NCBI RefSeq assembly: GCF_030546755.1
Contig: NZ_JAUOPE010000006.1
Location: forward strand, 62,001-126,000
Direction of reading: 5' to 3'
DNA length: 64,000 bases
Source of the DNA: Colwellia sp. 1_MG-2023
Lineage (GTDB): Bacteria; Pseudomonadota; Gammaproteobacteria; Enterobacterales; Alteromonadaceae
In this document: one piece after another, positions 10,283 to 19,480 of the stretch
Layout: each line of letters starts with the position of its first letter
Numbering within the stretch: the stretch's first letter is position 1
The notes under the pieces: generated by a model
Told to the model about the DNA's origin: nothing
The model's input: only the letters and a program-made list of their open reading frames with translations
Databases searched by the model: none
Made by a program: the position numbers and the translations under genes

Positions 10283-11110
10283 TTATTTTAGTATTTTTAT
10301 ATTGGTATTGGTTCCCCATAATTGGGAAAAAATTTCATTTTGTGTTGGATTTTCAGATGAACTATAAAATTGATGCGCTAAAGTCGCTGGATTTTCAGCA
10401 AGTAAATGATGTTTTATTAACTGCCTTTTTAATTGTTCACTTACAGGTGTCGCGGTTTCAATGAGGTTAATTTCATTTGGCACTATTTTTTGAATCTCAT
10501 CACTCATAAAAGGATAATGGGTACAACCCAATACTAGCGTATCAACTCCTTGAGCAATCAAAGGCGTCAGATACTGCTTTAGTAAACAAATAAACTTTTC
10601 TGAAGACTGCAGGCCTTGTTCGATTAATTCAACTAAGCCCAAACAAGGTTGAATAAATACTTGTGCACCATTTTTGTATTGCTCGACTAAAGCTAAAAAT
10701 CGCGCGTTATTTGCCGTAGCTTGCGTGACTAAAATGCCTATTTTTTTACTTGTACTAATCGCTGCGGCGGGTTTTATCGCCGGTTCAACACCAATAATTG
10801 GCAGAGTTACACGTTTTCTCAATTGGTCAATGGCGTTCACCGTTGCCGTATTACAGGCAATCACTATTGCTTTACATTGTTTGTTGATTAACGAATTAGC
10901 AATAAAATTTACTCGTTCAATTATTTGCTGATTAGAAATATCACCATAAGGGGCGAATGCTGAGTCGGCAAAATAAATGATTTGTTCATTAGGTAAATGT
11001 TCAGTGATGCGTTTTGCAATAGACAAGCCGCCAACGCCAGAGTCGAAAATACCAATAGGGTCGCTACATTTTTGAGTAAGTATATCTGAAGGCAAAGTTT
11101 TTATAACCAA
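10283..11110 (-). CDS. murI: Glutamate racemase
   Basis: Converts L- to D-glutamate for peptidoglycan synthesis, without cofactor, using two cysteines. Both catalytic cysteines are present, in CNTATVNAI and LGCTHYPFM, together with the N-terminal GIFDSGVGGLSI motif. At 275 residues the length is normal; an N-terminal stretch of about 17 residues precedes the first strand, and a later in-frame start is possible. It lies upstream of metK on the same strand. Confidence 0.95.
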   Translation of the reverse strand: MVIKTLPSDILTQKCSDPIGIFDSGVGGLSIAKRITEHLPNEQIIYFADSAFAPYGDISNQQIIERVNFIANSLINKQCKAIVIACNTATVNAIDQLRKRVTLPIIGVEPAIKPAAAISTSKKIGILVTQATANNARFLALVEQYKNGAQVFIQPCLGLVELIEQGLQSSEKFICLLKQYLTPLIAQGVDTLVLGCTHYPFMSDEIQKIVPNEINLIETATPVSEQLKRQLIKHHLLAENPATLAHQFYSSSENPTQNEIFSQLWGTNTNIKILK

Positions 11111-11378
11111 AGAAATAATATTTAATGACTAATGGTGATGTTATAGGGAGTTAAACTTTAAAAGTAAAGATGAAGTTATCTGTTTACTGATATTAAATTT
11201 TTATCTGAAGGAGTGGAAAGTATGTAGCGCAAATTGGATTAGTAAAAGGGAAATAACTTACATGAAGGGAGAATCAAAGAATAATTAACAATTGCTATCA
11301 ATAATAGTCCCGACAAAACACACCATTTTGGTTTCATCGAGACTTAATTTATTGCTTAATTAATCGCTATATAACTAG

Positions 11379-11640
11379 GGCGTGTTGACCTTTCGAGGCT
11401 AAATTTTGTTCAAAATAAAAGTCATTTATTCAAGGCGTGAGTTAAGTAGCATGGTTGTTCCATGTAAATAGCGAACAACGAATAAAAAATGGCTTTTAAT
11501 TGAACCCTTCGGGCAACGTTTGTTTGTCTTTTCTACTGCATTTTTGCTCATTGAGGTGGAATAACCACATATCATTCGCAATGCTTTGTATAAAAACCAA
11601 ACAAACAGTTGCAAATATCATCGCGAAAGATCAACACGCC
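11379..11640. mobile_element. 262-bp MITE-like element, copy 1
   Basis: Terminal inverted repeats GGCGTGTTGACCTTTCG and (reverse complement of the right end) GGCGTGTTGATCTTTCG differ at one base. Both sides carry the 4-bp direct repeat CTAG (11375-11378 and 11641-11644), the target duplication typical of IS5-group elements. No transposase-sized frame exists inside. A second copy of about 261 bp lies at 45593-45853. An internal inverted repeat (GTTGTTC / GAACAAC) is present. Non-autonomous mobility by an IS5-like transposase elsewhere is an inference. Confidence 0.85.
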
Positions 11641-11657
11641 CTAGGCTAAACTTAAGA

Positions 11658-13343
11658 TTAATTTTTTACAGCATTAATTGCTTTTGCTTTATTGGCCTCT
11701 TTATCACGTTTTATACGTGCTTTATCAGACTTCAAAGCTAATTTTTTCTTTTGCAACGCAGAAATATCTTTCGGCATAGGCTTACGTGGCATACGTTCTT
11801 CGGCCATTGCCGCTTTGTATAAGAAGCCTGCCATGATTACCGAAGCTTGCTTTAAATCATCTTCAACCACATGATCAATTGAGTCGATATGTGTGTGATG
11901 TAAACGTGAACCGTAATCTAACTTATCTTGAATAAATTGAAAGCCCGGTAAACCAACATCGTCGAATGATTCATGATCGGTACCACCTGTTGATTTATTG
12001 GTTACAGTACCGGTACTTAAATCTGAATATGGGCCGAACCAGCTACTGAATACAGATTTAGCGGCGACATTACCTTCGGTATAAATACCTCTAAATCGAC
12101 CACTTCCATTGTCCATATTAAAATATACGGAGAATTTTTCATAATCTGCTTTTGTTTCAATAGGCCAACCTTGGTTTTTCCATAAGTAATAAGGTAATGC
12201 CCGTTCATTTTTATCACTAGGTTTTGGTCGGGTAGCAAAATTTTCTTCTACATATGATGCAGAGCCAAATAATCCTTGTTCCTCACCAGACCACAAAGCA
12301 ATTCTAATGGTACGTTTAGGCTTGAAATCTAATGCCTTTAATATGCGCATTGCTTCCATTGATACAGCAACACCTGCGCCATTATCAACCGCGCCATCAC
12401 TCGCATGCCATGAATCTAAATGACCTCCCACCATGACAATTTCAGGGTTCTCATCTGAGCCTGTTATTTCGGCAATGGTATTATAAGCATTACGGTCTTC
12501 ATCATGAAAACGAGCTTCAATGTTTAAAGAAAGTTTTGGTGTATGACCATTGTCGATCATGCGTGAAAGTGAATTATAATGCTCTGCTTCGATGATTATG
12601 GCAGGTACCGGAAAGGTTTTTCCTACACGATGATCTCTGCCAAAGACATTAATTAAACCACCCTGACGCCAGCTTCTATAAACAACACCAGCAACTTTTT
12701 CTTCTTTTAAAAAGCGGTTAAGTGTTTGACGAAAGTTATAACGTTGCATTGCGCTGTCTCGACGATCTGCACTTATCCAAGGGGAGTGACTAGGGCCTTT
12801 AGAGACATCAAAATCTTTTAACTTTGATAATTCGCCCGAATCATAACGTTTAAAGACACTATTTTCTGGCGCTTCGATATTCTTACCTTGCCCCATCATA
12901 ATGATTTTACCTTTAAGTTTCCCTTTATATTGAGCTAAATCTGCTGCTGATTCGGCATCAAAAATAATAACTTCACCAGTTACTTCACCCGATGTACCCG
13001 GCGTCCAAGCAACAGGAATACCATGTAAAGAAACTTCACGCGGACTTAATAAGTTAATGGTTGCTGAATCATGCGACCAACCGCGACCAAATTCAAAAGG
13101 GTCTAAATGAGCATTTTCTAAGCCCCAGCTTTTTAATTTTTCCAGCGTCCAGTCATTGGCTTTTTTCATCTGTGGCGAACCCGATAAGCGAGGGCCTATT
13201 GAATCTGTTAATTGCTCTAAGGTGTGCATAACTTCAGAATTGTAGAAACCTTCGGCGCGTATTTTATTTGCCATATCTAAATCATCATTGGCATAGGCAA
13301 GTGAACTAGAAATACACAATAGTGATAATGCTAATTTTTTCAT
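11658..13343 (-). CDS. Secreted M28-family zinc peptidase with PA domain
   Basis: Exported aminopeptidase or carboxypeptidase of 561 residues. A signal peptide ends near AYA (residue about 19). A protease-associated (PA) insert lies around residues 110-250. The M28 catalytic part follows, with metal ligands in GGHLDSW (about 305), DNGAG, the general base in GEEQG (about 355) and the histidine in GGTDHESF. The C terminus is a Lys/Ala-rich tail of about 45 residues, probably disordered. It occupies the place next to 6S RNA where E. coli has ygfA, so the neighbourhood has been rearranged. The MITE lies only 17 bases past its stop codon. Exact specificity cannot be told. Confidence 0.9.
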   Translation of the reverse strand: MKKLALSLLCISSSLAYANDDLDMANKIRAEGFYNSEVMHTLEQLTDSIGPRLSGSPQMKKANDWTLEKLKSWGLENAHLDPFEFGRGWSHDSATINLLSPREVSLHGIPVAWTPGTSGEVTGEVIIFDAESAADLAQYKGKLKGKIIMMGQGKNIEAPENSVFKRYDSGELSKLKDFDVSKGPSHSPWISADRRDSAMQRYNFRQTLNRFLKEEKVAGVVYRSWRQGGLINVFGRDHRVGKTFPVPAIIIEAEHYNSLSRMIDNGHTPKLSLNIEARFHDEDRNAYNTIAEITGSDENPEIVMVGGHLDSWHASDGAVDNGAGVAVSMEAMRILKALDFKPKRTIRIALWSGEEQGLFGSASYVEENFATRPKPSDKNERALPYYLWKNQGWPIETKADYEKFSVYFNMDNGSGRFRGIYTEGNVAAKSVFSSWFGPYSDLSTGTVTNKSTGGTDHESFDDVGLPGFQFIQDKLDYGSRLHHTHIDSIDHVVEDDLKQASVIMAGFLYKAAMAEERMPRKPMPKDISALQKKKLALKSDKARIKRDKEANKAKAINAVKN

Positions 13344-13499
13344 TTTATTTCCTTCTTCTTTTTAATTTTATTATTGAAATGATTATTATCCCTGTAATTA
13401 TCAATTACATTAATACATATTTGTTGCTTAGCAAAATTTGATGAGATGAAAATAAGTTTTTTAAAGATGATCTACATTTCAGTCGTCGATATCAATTGT

Positions 13500-13854
13500 A
13501 GAATGCCTTGGTCGCTTATAAGTCTTAACGACTTTAGTCCTGAACACCGTGTGGGTTTTTAGCGTTGCGCGGAAATATCTATTTACTAAAACGTTTAGAG
13601 AATATAAACAAGGTGAATTTTTGATATTAAAAAGGGGAAGGTAAGACTTCCAGAATGCCTTGGTCGCTTATAAATCTTAACGACTTTAGTCCTGAACACC
13701 GAGTGTTTTTAGCGTTGTACGGGAATATTTTCTAATTAATATGATAGAAAATATATATAGCATAAAGTGTTGAGATTAAAAAAGGAAAGGTAAGACTTCC
13801 AGAATGCCGCAGTCGACTTTAGTCCTGAACACCGTGTGTTCAGGGCGGAAATAT
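13500..13854 (-). repeat. Three tandem copies of the 3' part of 6S RNA, period about 150 bp
   Basis: Three related blocks occur at 13500-13578, 13621-13728 and 13770-13854. The last is the genuine 3' end of 6S RNA. All share CTTTAGTCCTGAACACCG and AGAATGCC; the second and third also share GGTAAGACTTCCAGAATGCC and an upstream AT-rich stretch. The two outer copies have an extra small inverted repeat (GTCG...CGAC) and have lost one arm of the 6S hairpin CCTGAACAC/GTGTTCAGG. They read as partial tandem duplications of the 6S gene, downstream of it on the minus strand. Confidence 0.85.
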
Positions 13855-13973
13855 CTTTTCAACCGTAGGCTTCCCGATACGAGCCGGGTTTGCACAATAG
13901 TTAATTGTCAATTTCCAAAGGTAAAACTTATCGGCTCAGGGACATAGTTAACACACAAACATCCCAGAAGACT
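13796..13973 (-). ncRNA. ssrS: 6S RNA
   Basis: Small RNA that mimics an open promoter and holds sigma-70 RNA polymerase in stationary phase. On the minus strand the 5' arm CTTCTGGGATG pairs fully with the 3' arm GCATTCTGGAAG (with G-U pairs). It contains GTCCCTGAGCCGATA, which closely matches the E. coli 6S segment, GGGAAGCCT on the opposite side of the bubble, and the 9-bp hairpin CCTGAACAC-ACG-GTGTTCAGG. The length is about 178 nt. The gene lies downstream of zapA, as in many gammaproteobacteria. A TATAAT -10 box sits just before the 5' end. The ends are estimated to within a few bases. Confidence 0.92.
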
Positions 13974-13980
13974 TAAACTT

Positions 13981-13986
13981 ATTATA
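13981..13986 (-). promoter_or_regulatory. -10 element of the 6S RNA promoter
   Basis: A perfect TATAAT on the minus strand ends 8 bases before the estimated 5' end of 6S RNA. No convincing -35 element is visible at 16-18 bp spacing, which suggests an extended or activator-assisted promoter. The surrounding 13987-14198 is otherwise empty. Confidence 0.6.
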
Positions 13987-14198
13987 GCGAATCTACCGCA
14001 AAGGATTAACTGTTTTTTATAATGAAATGTACTAACCGCTGATGTTTTAAGCTAACTGATTTAACTTTAAACAATTTTTTGCTGGAAAAAGGGAAGAGGA
14101 TTGCTTTTTAACTTGCGGTAACGATTTAACGTTAAAATTGTTTGTTAAATGACATGCTTTGCTTTTGCGAAAATGGAAACTGTGTAGAGCAATACAAA

Positions 14199-14495
14199 CT
14201 AGGCTTTCTTTTTCGGGTTTACCGCTTGTTCAATGGTTTCTTGCAATAAATCTATTTTATTTTGCATTTCTTGCAGTTGTTGTTTTGCAGCGTTTTGAGA
14301 TTCTAATAAATCATTCGCTAAATTTAAAGCAACCATTAGCATCGCTTGTTCAGGAGTTTTAGTAGATTTTTTATCTTTTTCTAGACGACTATTTACTTCA
14401 TTGGCCGATTGCAGCAACGCTGATTCTTTCCCTTTCGGGCAAGCAATTTTAAGTCGGCGATTTGCCACTTCAATTGTAACGTTGTGCTGGCTCAT
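14199..14495 (-). CDS. zapA: Cell division protein ZapA
   Basis: Small FtsZ-binding protein that cross-links FtsZ protofilaments at the division ring. At 98 residues it matches the family. The N-terminal part has VTIEVANRRLKIACP and the globular head, followed by a long coiled coil (about 50-95) rich in Leu, Gln and Glu. Its position, upstream of 6S RNA and divergent from ygfB-pepP-ubiH, is the conserved one in gammaproteobacteria, which adds to the assignment. Confidence 0.93.
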   Translation of the reverse strand: MSQHNVTIEVANRRLKIACPKGKESALLQSANEVNSRLEKDKKSTKTPEQAMLMVALNLANDLLESQNAAKQQLQEMQNKIDLLQETIEQAVNPKKKA

Positions 14496-14725
14496 AAAAA
14501 TATAGGCTCTTTTCTTTATGCTCAGGAAAATCTGAACACGCTAAAATAATAAAAACAAAGCTAGTTGTTTGTTAAATAAACAAATTTAACTCAATATGTA
14601 AAAACGAACTATAACGGTGCAAGATCTCAGATGCAAGCGAGAATTTTCCTTATCAGGCGCTAGCATCACTTTTAGTGCAATGTTACGATATCACTATATT
14701 CTTATCCTTAATAAATGTTAGCTAA

Positions 14726-15295
14726 ATGTCAGATAATAACGAAGTAGATTTTGCCACGGTTCAAGCGTTAATCACCACAGAAGATGTGAAAATTCACGGT
14801 TCAGAATTACACGGTGTTTTAACCGGTTTAATTTGTGCCGGCTATAGTTTTGAAGATCAAGACTATCTCAGCATGATAAATGATCTGTTCAATAATGGTG
14901 AAACCTTGCCGAATAAATTACAAGTAACGGTTAAGTTATTGTTTAGTCAGGTTTGGCAAAACATTTTAGATGACTCATATAGTTTTACTTTGTTATTACC
15001 CGATGACGACGACTCACTGGTAGAACGAGCGCATGCACTTGGCGCTTGGGTACAAGGTTTTAATTTAGGTTTTGGTTTGCAACAAAAAAATAATGCGGTT
15101 TATTCAGAAGAAGTAAAAGAAGTGTTGACCGATTTTGCTGACATTGCCAATTTATCGGATGAAATTGAAGAAGATGAAACAACTGAGCAAGCGTATTTTG
15201 AAATATCTGAATATGTGCGCATTTCTGCATTATTGTGTTTTACCGAATTAGGTACCCCGCCAGAAAGTAAAGAAGCCTCTGAAACGGTTCACTAG
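14726..15295 (+). CDS. ygfB: YgfB/YecA (UPF0149) family protein
   Basis: Acidic cytosolic protein of 189 residues. The opening motif HGSELHGVLTGLICAG and the central HALGAWVQGFNLGFG identify the UPF0149 family. In Pseudomonas a YgfB homologue alters expression of a cell-wall amidase and beta-lactam resistance; in most species its function is unknown. It is first in the conserved ygfB-pepP-ubiH-ubiI order, 55 bases before pepP, and divergent from zapA. Confidence 0.92.
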   Translation: MSDNNEVDFATVQALITTEDVKIHGSELHGVLTGLICAGYSFEDQDYLSMINDLFNNGETLPNKLQVTVKLLFSQVWQNILDDSYSFTLLLPDDDDSLVERAHALGAWVQGFNLGFGLQQKNNAVYSEEVKEVLTDFADIANLSDEIEEDETTEQAYFEISEYVRISALLCFTELGTPPESKEASETVH

Positions 15296-15350
15296 TTTTT
15301 ATTTTTAACATCAAGGAAACTTTGTTTTTCTAATTGATATTGGCCATTTT

Positions 15351-16676
15351 ATGAAACACACCCAATTACCTTTGTCTGAATTCATTCAACGTCGTCAGCG
15401 TTTTTTTGAGCAAATGCTGGATGACAGTATCGCTATCTTTTCAGCCAATAAAGAAGTGACTCGTAGTAATGACACTGAGTATCCTTTTTGTCAGAATAAA
15501 AACTTTTATTATTTAACCGGTTTTAATGAACCTGAAGCTATTTTAGTGTTAATAAAATCGGCAACGCCGCAAGCGATATTATTTTGCCAACCAAAAGATC
15601 CGTTAGCTGAGGTATGGCATGGTCGTAGAATAGGAGAGGTGAAAGCCAAACAAGATTATGGTTTTGATCAATGCTTTACTTTGTTGCAACTAACAGAACA
15701 AATTTCTGATTATTTAAACGAGGCAAATACCTTATATTTTTGTCGTGGTCAAAATGAAAGTTTTGATCAACAAATTTATCAATGGTTAGATTCAAATAAA
15801 GCAAAATCACGCCAAGGATTTAGCTCGCCTAAACAGCTTATCGATTGTCAGAATATGGTTGAAGAATTGCGTTTAATAAAGAGCGAAGATGAACTGACTA
15901 TCATGCGACAAGTCAATGTCATTAGTGGTAAAGCGCATCAAAGAGCCATGGAAAAAACAACCGCTGGCAAATTTGAATATCAAATTGAAGCCGAAATATT
16001 ACATGAATTTGCACGTTATGGTGCGAGGTTTCCCGCCTACAATTCAATTGTGGCAGGCGGTGATAACGCGAATATTTTGCACTATACCAATAACGACCAA
16101 CAATTAAATGATGGTGATTTATTGTTAATTGACGCTGGTGGCGAGCTCGCCGGTTATGCTGCCGATATCACTCGTACTTTTCCAGTAAATGGTGTTTTTT
16201 CAGCACCGCAAAAAGCGCTATATCAACTGGTACTTGATGCTCAACAGCAATGTATACAAGCAATAAAACCCGGTCAAACGTTAGGGCATTTAAATGAACT
16301 GTGTTGTGAAGTCCTAACTAAAGGTTTACTGGAGTTAGGTATATTATCGGGTGATTATCAAACGCTTTTATCTGAAAAAGCCTGTAAAAAGTATTTTATT
16401 CATGGCCTAGGTCATTGGCTTGGTTTAGATGTTCATGATGTTGGCGATTATCATATGGTCAATCGTGCTCAAACCAGAGCTTTTGAAGCCGGTATGGTGA
16501 TGACTATTGAACCAGGCCTTTATATCCCGTTAGAGGATAACGAGGTCGATGAAAAATGGCGCGGAATCGGAATAAGAATTGAAGATAATATTGCGGTTAC
16601 TGATCAAGGTCATGAAAACTTAACGGTAAATGCGCCAAAATCCATTGAAGCAATAGAACAATTGATGGCGAAATAA
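15351..16676 (+). CDS. pepP: Xaa-Pro aminopeptidase P
   Basis: Cytosolic metallopeptidase (M24B) that removes the N-terminal residue before proline. An N-terminal creatinase-like domain (about 1-170) is followed by the pita-bread catalytic domain. Metal ligands are visible in LLIDAGGELAGYAADITRTFP (two Asp), in HGLGHWLGLDVHD (His) and in the Glu residues of TIEPGLY and RGIGIRIEDN. At 441 residues the length is exactly that of E. coli PepP. It belongs to the ubiquinone operon by position rather than by function. Confidence 0.96.
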   Translation: MKHTQLPLSEFIQRRQRFFEQMLDDSIAIFSANKEVTRSNDTEYPFCQNKNFYYLTGFNEPEAILVLIKSATPQAILFCQPKDPLAEVWHGRRIGEVKAKQDYGFDQCFTLLQLTEQISDYLNEANTLYFCRGQNESFDQQIYQWLDSNKAKSRQGFSSPKQLIDCQNMVEELRLIKSEDELTIMRQVNVISGKAHQRAMEKTTAGKFEYQIEAEILHEFARYGARFPAYNSIVAGGDNANILHYTNNDQQLNDGDLLLIDAGGELAGYAADITRTFPVNGVFSAPQKALYQLVLDAQQQCIQAIKPGQTLGHLNELCCEVLTKGLLELGILSGDYQTLLSEKACKKYFIHGLGHWLGLDVHDVGDYHMVNRAQTRAFEAGMVMTIEPGLYIPLEDNEVDEKWRGIGIRIEDNIAVTDQGHENLTVNAPKSIEAIEQLMAK

Positions 16677-16678
16677 TA

Positions 16679-16762
16679 ATGAATATGGCTGAGTGCGAAA
16701 TCTTGATGATAAAACGTAACAGTACCTTATTAGCGATAATTGACGCGCTAAAAGCAGAATAA
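16679..16762 (+). CDS. Possible 27-residue small ORF between pepP and ubiH
   Basis: An ATG two bases after the pepP stop opens a frame that ends 2 bases before the ubiH GTG start. The peptide begins MNMAECEILMIKRN and ends DALKAE. Its tight fit between two operon genes could mean translational coupling, which would help the weak GTG start of ubiH. It has no recognisable family and could be chance; the gap is only 88 bases. Confidence 0.25.
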   Translation: MNMAECEILMIKRNSTLLAIIDALKAE

Positions 16763-16764
16763 AA

Positions 16765-18048
16765 GTGAATAACACAACTCAAACTGATCAAAATCAATAC
16801 GACGTCATCATCGCAGGTGGTGGTTTATCGGGCACTTTATCGGCATTAGGTTTAGCATCGCAAACTAAAGCTGATGGCTCGCCGTTATCTATTGCCATTA
16901 TTGAAGCTAATGATATACAGCAAACACCTAAACTAACCTTTGACTCAAGAGTGCTGGCGCTTTCTCATGGTAGTGTTGAGTATTTAAAATCATTAAACGT
17001 TTGGCAAGATATAGCACCTCATGCGGCAACGATTAAAAATATTCATATTTCTGACCGTGGCTATTATGGTAAAGCGAGACTTACTGCTAAAGACCATCAA
17101 GTGAGCGCCCTTGGTTATGTAGTAGAAATGTCTGTTTTAGGTCAGGCGTTTTTATCAAAACTCACTCAACTTCAATCTTTGCAAAAAGCATCAGAGATAA
17201 CATCAACAAAGCCGTTGAAAAGTGTTACAGCAAACATTACGTGGTTTTGTCCGGATCATATTACTGGTATTAACTGGCAACAAGACTCGGTTAAAGTGAA
17301 CTTAAATTCTTCGCAGCAATTAAGCGCAAAGCTTTTATTAGCGTGTGATGGCGGACAATCTACTTGTCGTCAATTTGCCAATATTGCTTCTACCACTAAG
17401 TCTTATGAGCAATGTGCTCTTATTGCTAACGTCAGCATGGCAAAAGCCCATCAAGATATTGCCTTTGAACGTTTTACTGAATCAGGACCAATTGCTGTTT
17501 TACCTTTAACTGATAGCGGCAAAGAGAGTCATAAATGTTCTCTCGTTTGGACTTTAACTCCCGAGCAAGCGGCTAAATTGGTCGCGTTAGATGAGACTCA
17601 ATTTAAACTAGAATTAGAGCTCGCGTTTGGCAGTTGGTTAGGGAAAGTTGAAAAAGTCGGTGAAAGGGTAATGTATCCACTTAATTTAGTGCAAGCAAAC
17701 GAACAGGTTTACCATCGCATGGCATTAATCGGTAACGCTTCTCATACTATTCATCCTATTGCAGGCCAAGGCTTTAATCTGGGATTACGTGATGTGCAGC
17801 AATTATGCGACTGTATTGCTTTTAATATTAGGCAAAATTTAGATATTGCTGACTTTAGTGCATTAATGCGTTATGCCAATGCTCGCAAAGCTGATCATCA
17901 GCAAGTTATTAAGCTAACCGATTCATTGGTAACGCTTTTTTCTAATGATTTGCCGCCATTAGTTGCCGGAAGAAATATTGGTTTAAAGGTGTTAAATTAT
18001 TGTACGCCTTTAAAAAATTGCTTAGTTAATAAAACTATGGGGTACTAG
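16765..18048 (+). CDS. ubiH: 2-octaprenyl-6-methoxyphenol hydroxylase
   Basis: FAD-dependent monooxygenase of aerobic ubiquinone synthesis (C1 hydroxylation), bound loosely to the inner membrane with the other Ubi proteins. It has the N-terminal dinucleotide fold VIIAGGGLSGTLSA, the middle DG motif (ACDGGQS) and the FAD ribityl motif GNASHTIHPIAGQGFN. The Asn in GNAS is also found in E. coli UbiH, where most relatives have Asp, so this supports ubiH rather than ubiI. It starts with GTG; no upstream ATG fits. The ubiI homologue follows after 52 bases. Confidence 0.9.
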   Translation: MNNTTQTDQNQYDVIIAGGGLSGTLSALGLASQTKADGSPLSIAIIEANDIQQTPKLTFDSRVLALSHGSVEYLKSLNVWQDIAPHAATIKNIHISDRGYYGKARLTAKDHQVSALGYVVEMSVLGQAFLSKLTQLQSLQKASEITSTKPLKSVTANITWFCPDHITGINWQQDSVKVNLNSSQQLSAKLLLACDGGQSTCRQFANIASTTKSYEQCALIANVSMAKAHQDIAFERFTESGPIAVLPLTDSGKESHKCSLVWTLTPEQAAKLVALDETQFKLELELAFGSWLGKVEKVGERVMYPLNLVQANEQVYHRMALIGNASHTIHPIAGQGFNLGLRDVQQLCDCIAFNIRQNLDIADFSALMRYANARKADHQQVIKLTDSLVTLFSNDLPPLVAGRNIGLKVLNYCTPLKNCLVNKTMGY

Positions 18049-18100
18049 GTGATGTTAGCTTTATCAGCCATTAACTTAATTAAAATGAATGTGATACCTA

Positions 18101-19408
18101 ATGCAAAAATTTGATGTGCTCATTGTTGGCGGCGGTATGGTAGGTTTAACAACCGCTTTAGCAATTAGTAAAAACAGTGATTTACGTATCGCTATTGTTG
18201 ATACGCAACCCTTAGCTGAAATAACAGCGCATCACGATGTGCGGGTAAGTGCGATTAATCGCGTTAGTCAGCAATTATTCGTTAATCTTGATGTCTGGCA
18301 AGATATTAATAACAGTCGCGTTCAACCCTATCAACATATGCATATTTGGGATAAAGCAGGCTATGGTCATATTGATTTTGACTTGTCGGATCTATCAAAA
18401 CGTGAGCATAACGGTCAGTTAGGGTGGATCATCGAAAATAGTATTATTCGTCAAGCGTTATGGAAAAAAGCCGAACAAGATGAAAATATTTGTTTTTTTA
18501 CGCAAGAGAAATTAACCAATATTGCCATGGGAGACAGCGAGGTTTTTGCGAGTTTCTCTACACAACCACCTATTACAGCAAAACTTGTCATCGGTGCAGA
18601 TGGCGCAAATTCGTGGGTGCGACAACAAATGAAAATGGCATTAACCTTTCGTGATTATGATCATCATGCCATTGTTGCGACGGTTAAATGCCCACAAGGG
18701 CATCAACAAACTGCTTGGCAAGTATTTTTAGAAACAGGTCCTTTAGCGTTATTGCCGTTAGCTGATAACCATAGTGCTGATACCAATATTGGCAAATACA
18801 AAAGCGGCAAAGACACAAGCGATCAAGACCATTTATGTTCGATTGTCTGGTCTACTTCTCCTGAAGAAGCTAAAAGACTGCTCGCTCTTTCAGAAAGTGA
18901 ATTTTCAAAAGCATTAACTGCAGCCTCAGACGGTAAGTTAGGTAATATTTCGTTAGCAAGCGAGCGTTTTAGTTACCCATTAACTATGCGTTTTGCACAA
19001 AACTTTATTAAAGACAGAGTGGTATTAGTAGGCGATGCTGCCCATACTATTCATCCGCTTGCCGGACAAGGAGTGAACTTAGGTTTACTCGATGCAGCCG
19101 CAATAGCTCAAATATTAACGGAGTCTTTAAATAACGAGCAGGGGAGTGTATCAAGCAATAGTGCTCAGTGGTTATCGCCGATAACCTTAAAACAGTACGA
19201 ACGCTGGCGAAAAACTGAAGCGGCTGAAATGATTGGGGCGATGGAAGCGATTAAACAAACTTTTACACCACAACAAGCACCAATTAAATTTTTGCGAGGC
19301 ATTGGCATGAGTATTGTGAATCAAATAAAGCCAGCGAAAAATGTGATGATTAAACAAGCACTAGGTTTTAAAAATCACTTGCCTCATTTATCTAAAGTCA
19401 TTGATTAA
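18101..19408 (+). CDS. ubiI: 2-octaprenylphenol 5-hydroxylase (VisC/UbiI)
   Basis: Second FAD monooxygenase of ubiquinone synthesis, acting at C5 of the ring. The family features are the N-terminal VLIVGGGMVGLTTA, the central GADGANSWVR and the FAD-binding VLVGDAAHTIHPLAGQGVN. It is 435 residues long, against about 400 in E. coli; the extra length includes a polar insertion near residues 225-245 (DNHSADTNIGKYKSG). Paralogous to the preceding gene and likely co-transcribed with it. The UbiH/UbiI distinction relies on gene order and the GDAAH versus GNASH motif. Confidence 0.88.
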   Translation: MQKFDVLIVGGGMVGLTTALAISKNSDLRIAIVDTQPLAEITAHHDVRVSAINRVSQQLFVNLDVWQDINNSRVQPYQHMHIWDKAGYGHIDFDLSDLSKREHNGQLGWIIENSIIRQALWKKAEQDENICFFTQEKLTNIAMGDSEVFASFSTQPPITAKLVIGADGANSWVRQQMKMALTFRDYDHHAIVATVKCPQGHQQTAWQVFLETGPLALLPLADNHSADTNIGKYKSGKDTSDQDHLCSIVWSTSPEEAKRLLALSESEFSKALTAASDGKLGNISLASERFSYPLTMRFAQNFIKDRVVLVGDAAHTIHPLAGQGVNLGLLDAAAIAQILTESLNNEQGSVSSNSAQWLSPITLKQYERWRKTEAAEMIGAMEAIKQTFTPQQAPIKFLRGIGMSIVNQIKPAKNVMIKQALGFKNHLPHLSKVID

Positions 19409-19480
19409 TAGATTAATAGGGGGGTTATTTTTTGTGTTGACCTGTAAAGAAATTAACAGAGGTTACGGATAAACAGATTG

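Noticed and set aside
11426-11614. 62-codon minus-strand frame within MITE copy 1
   Set aside because: Lies within the repeat, no transposase motifs; treated as chance.
13500-13860. Three spaced repeats resembling a CRISPR array
   Set aside because: Units are about 80 bp with a 150-bp period and match the 3' end of 6S RNA; no uniform short repeats or unique spacers, no cas genes.
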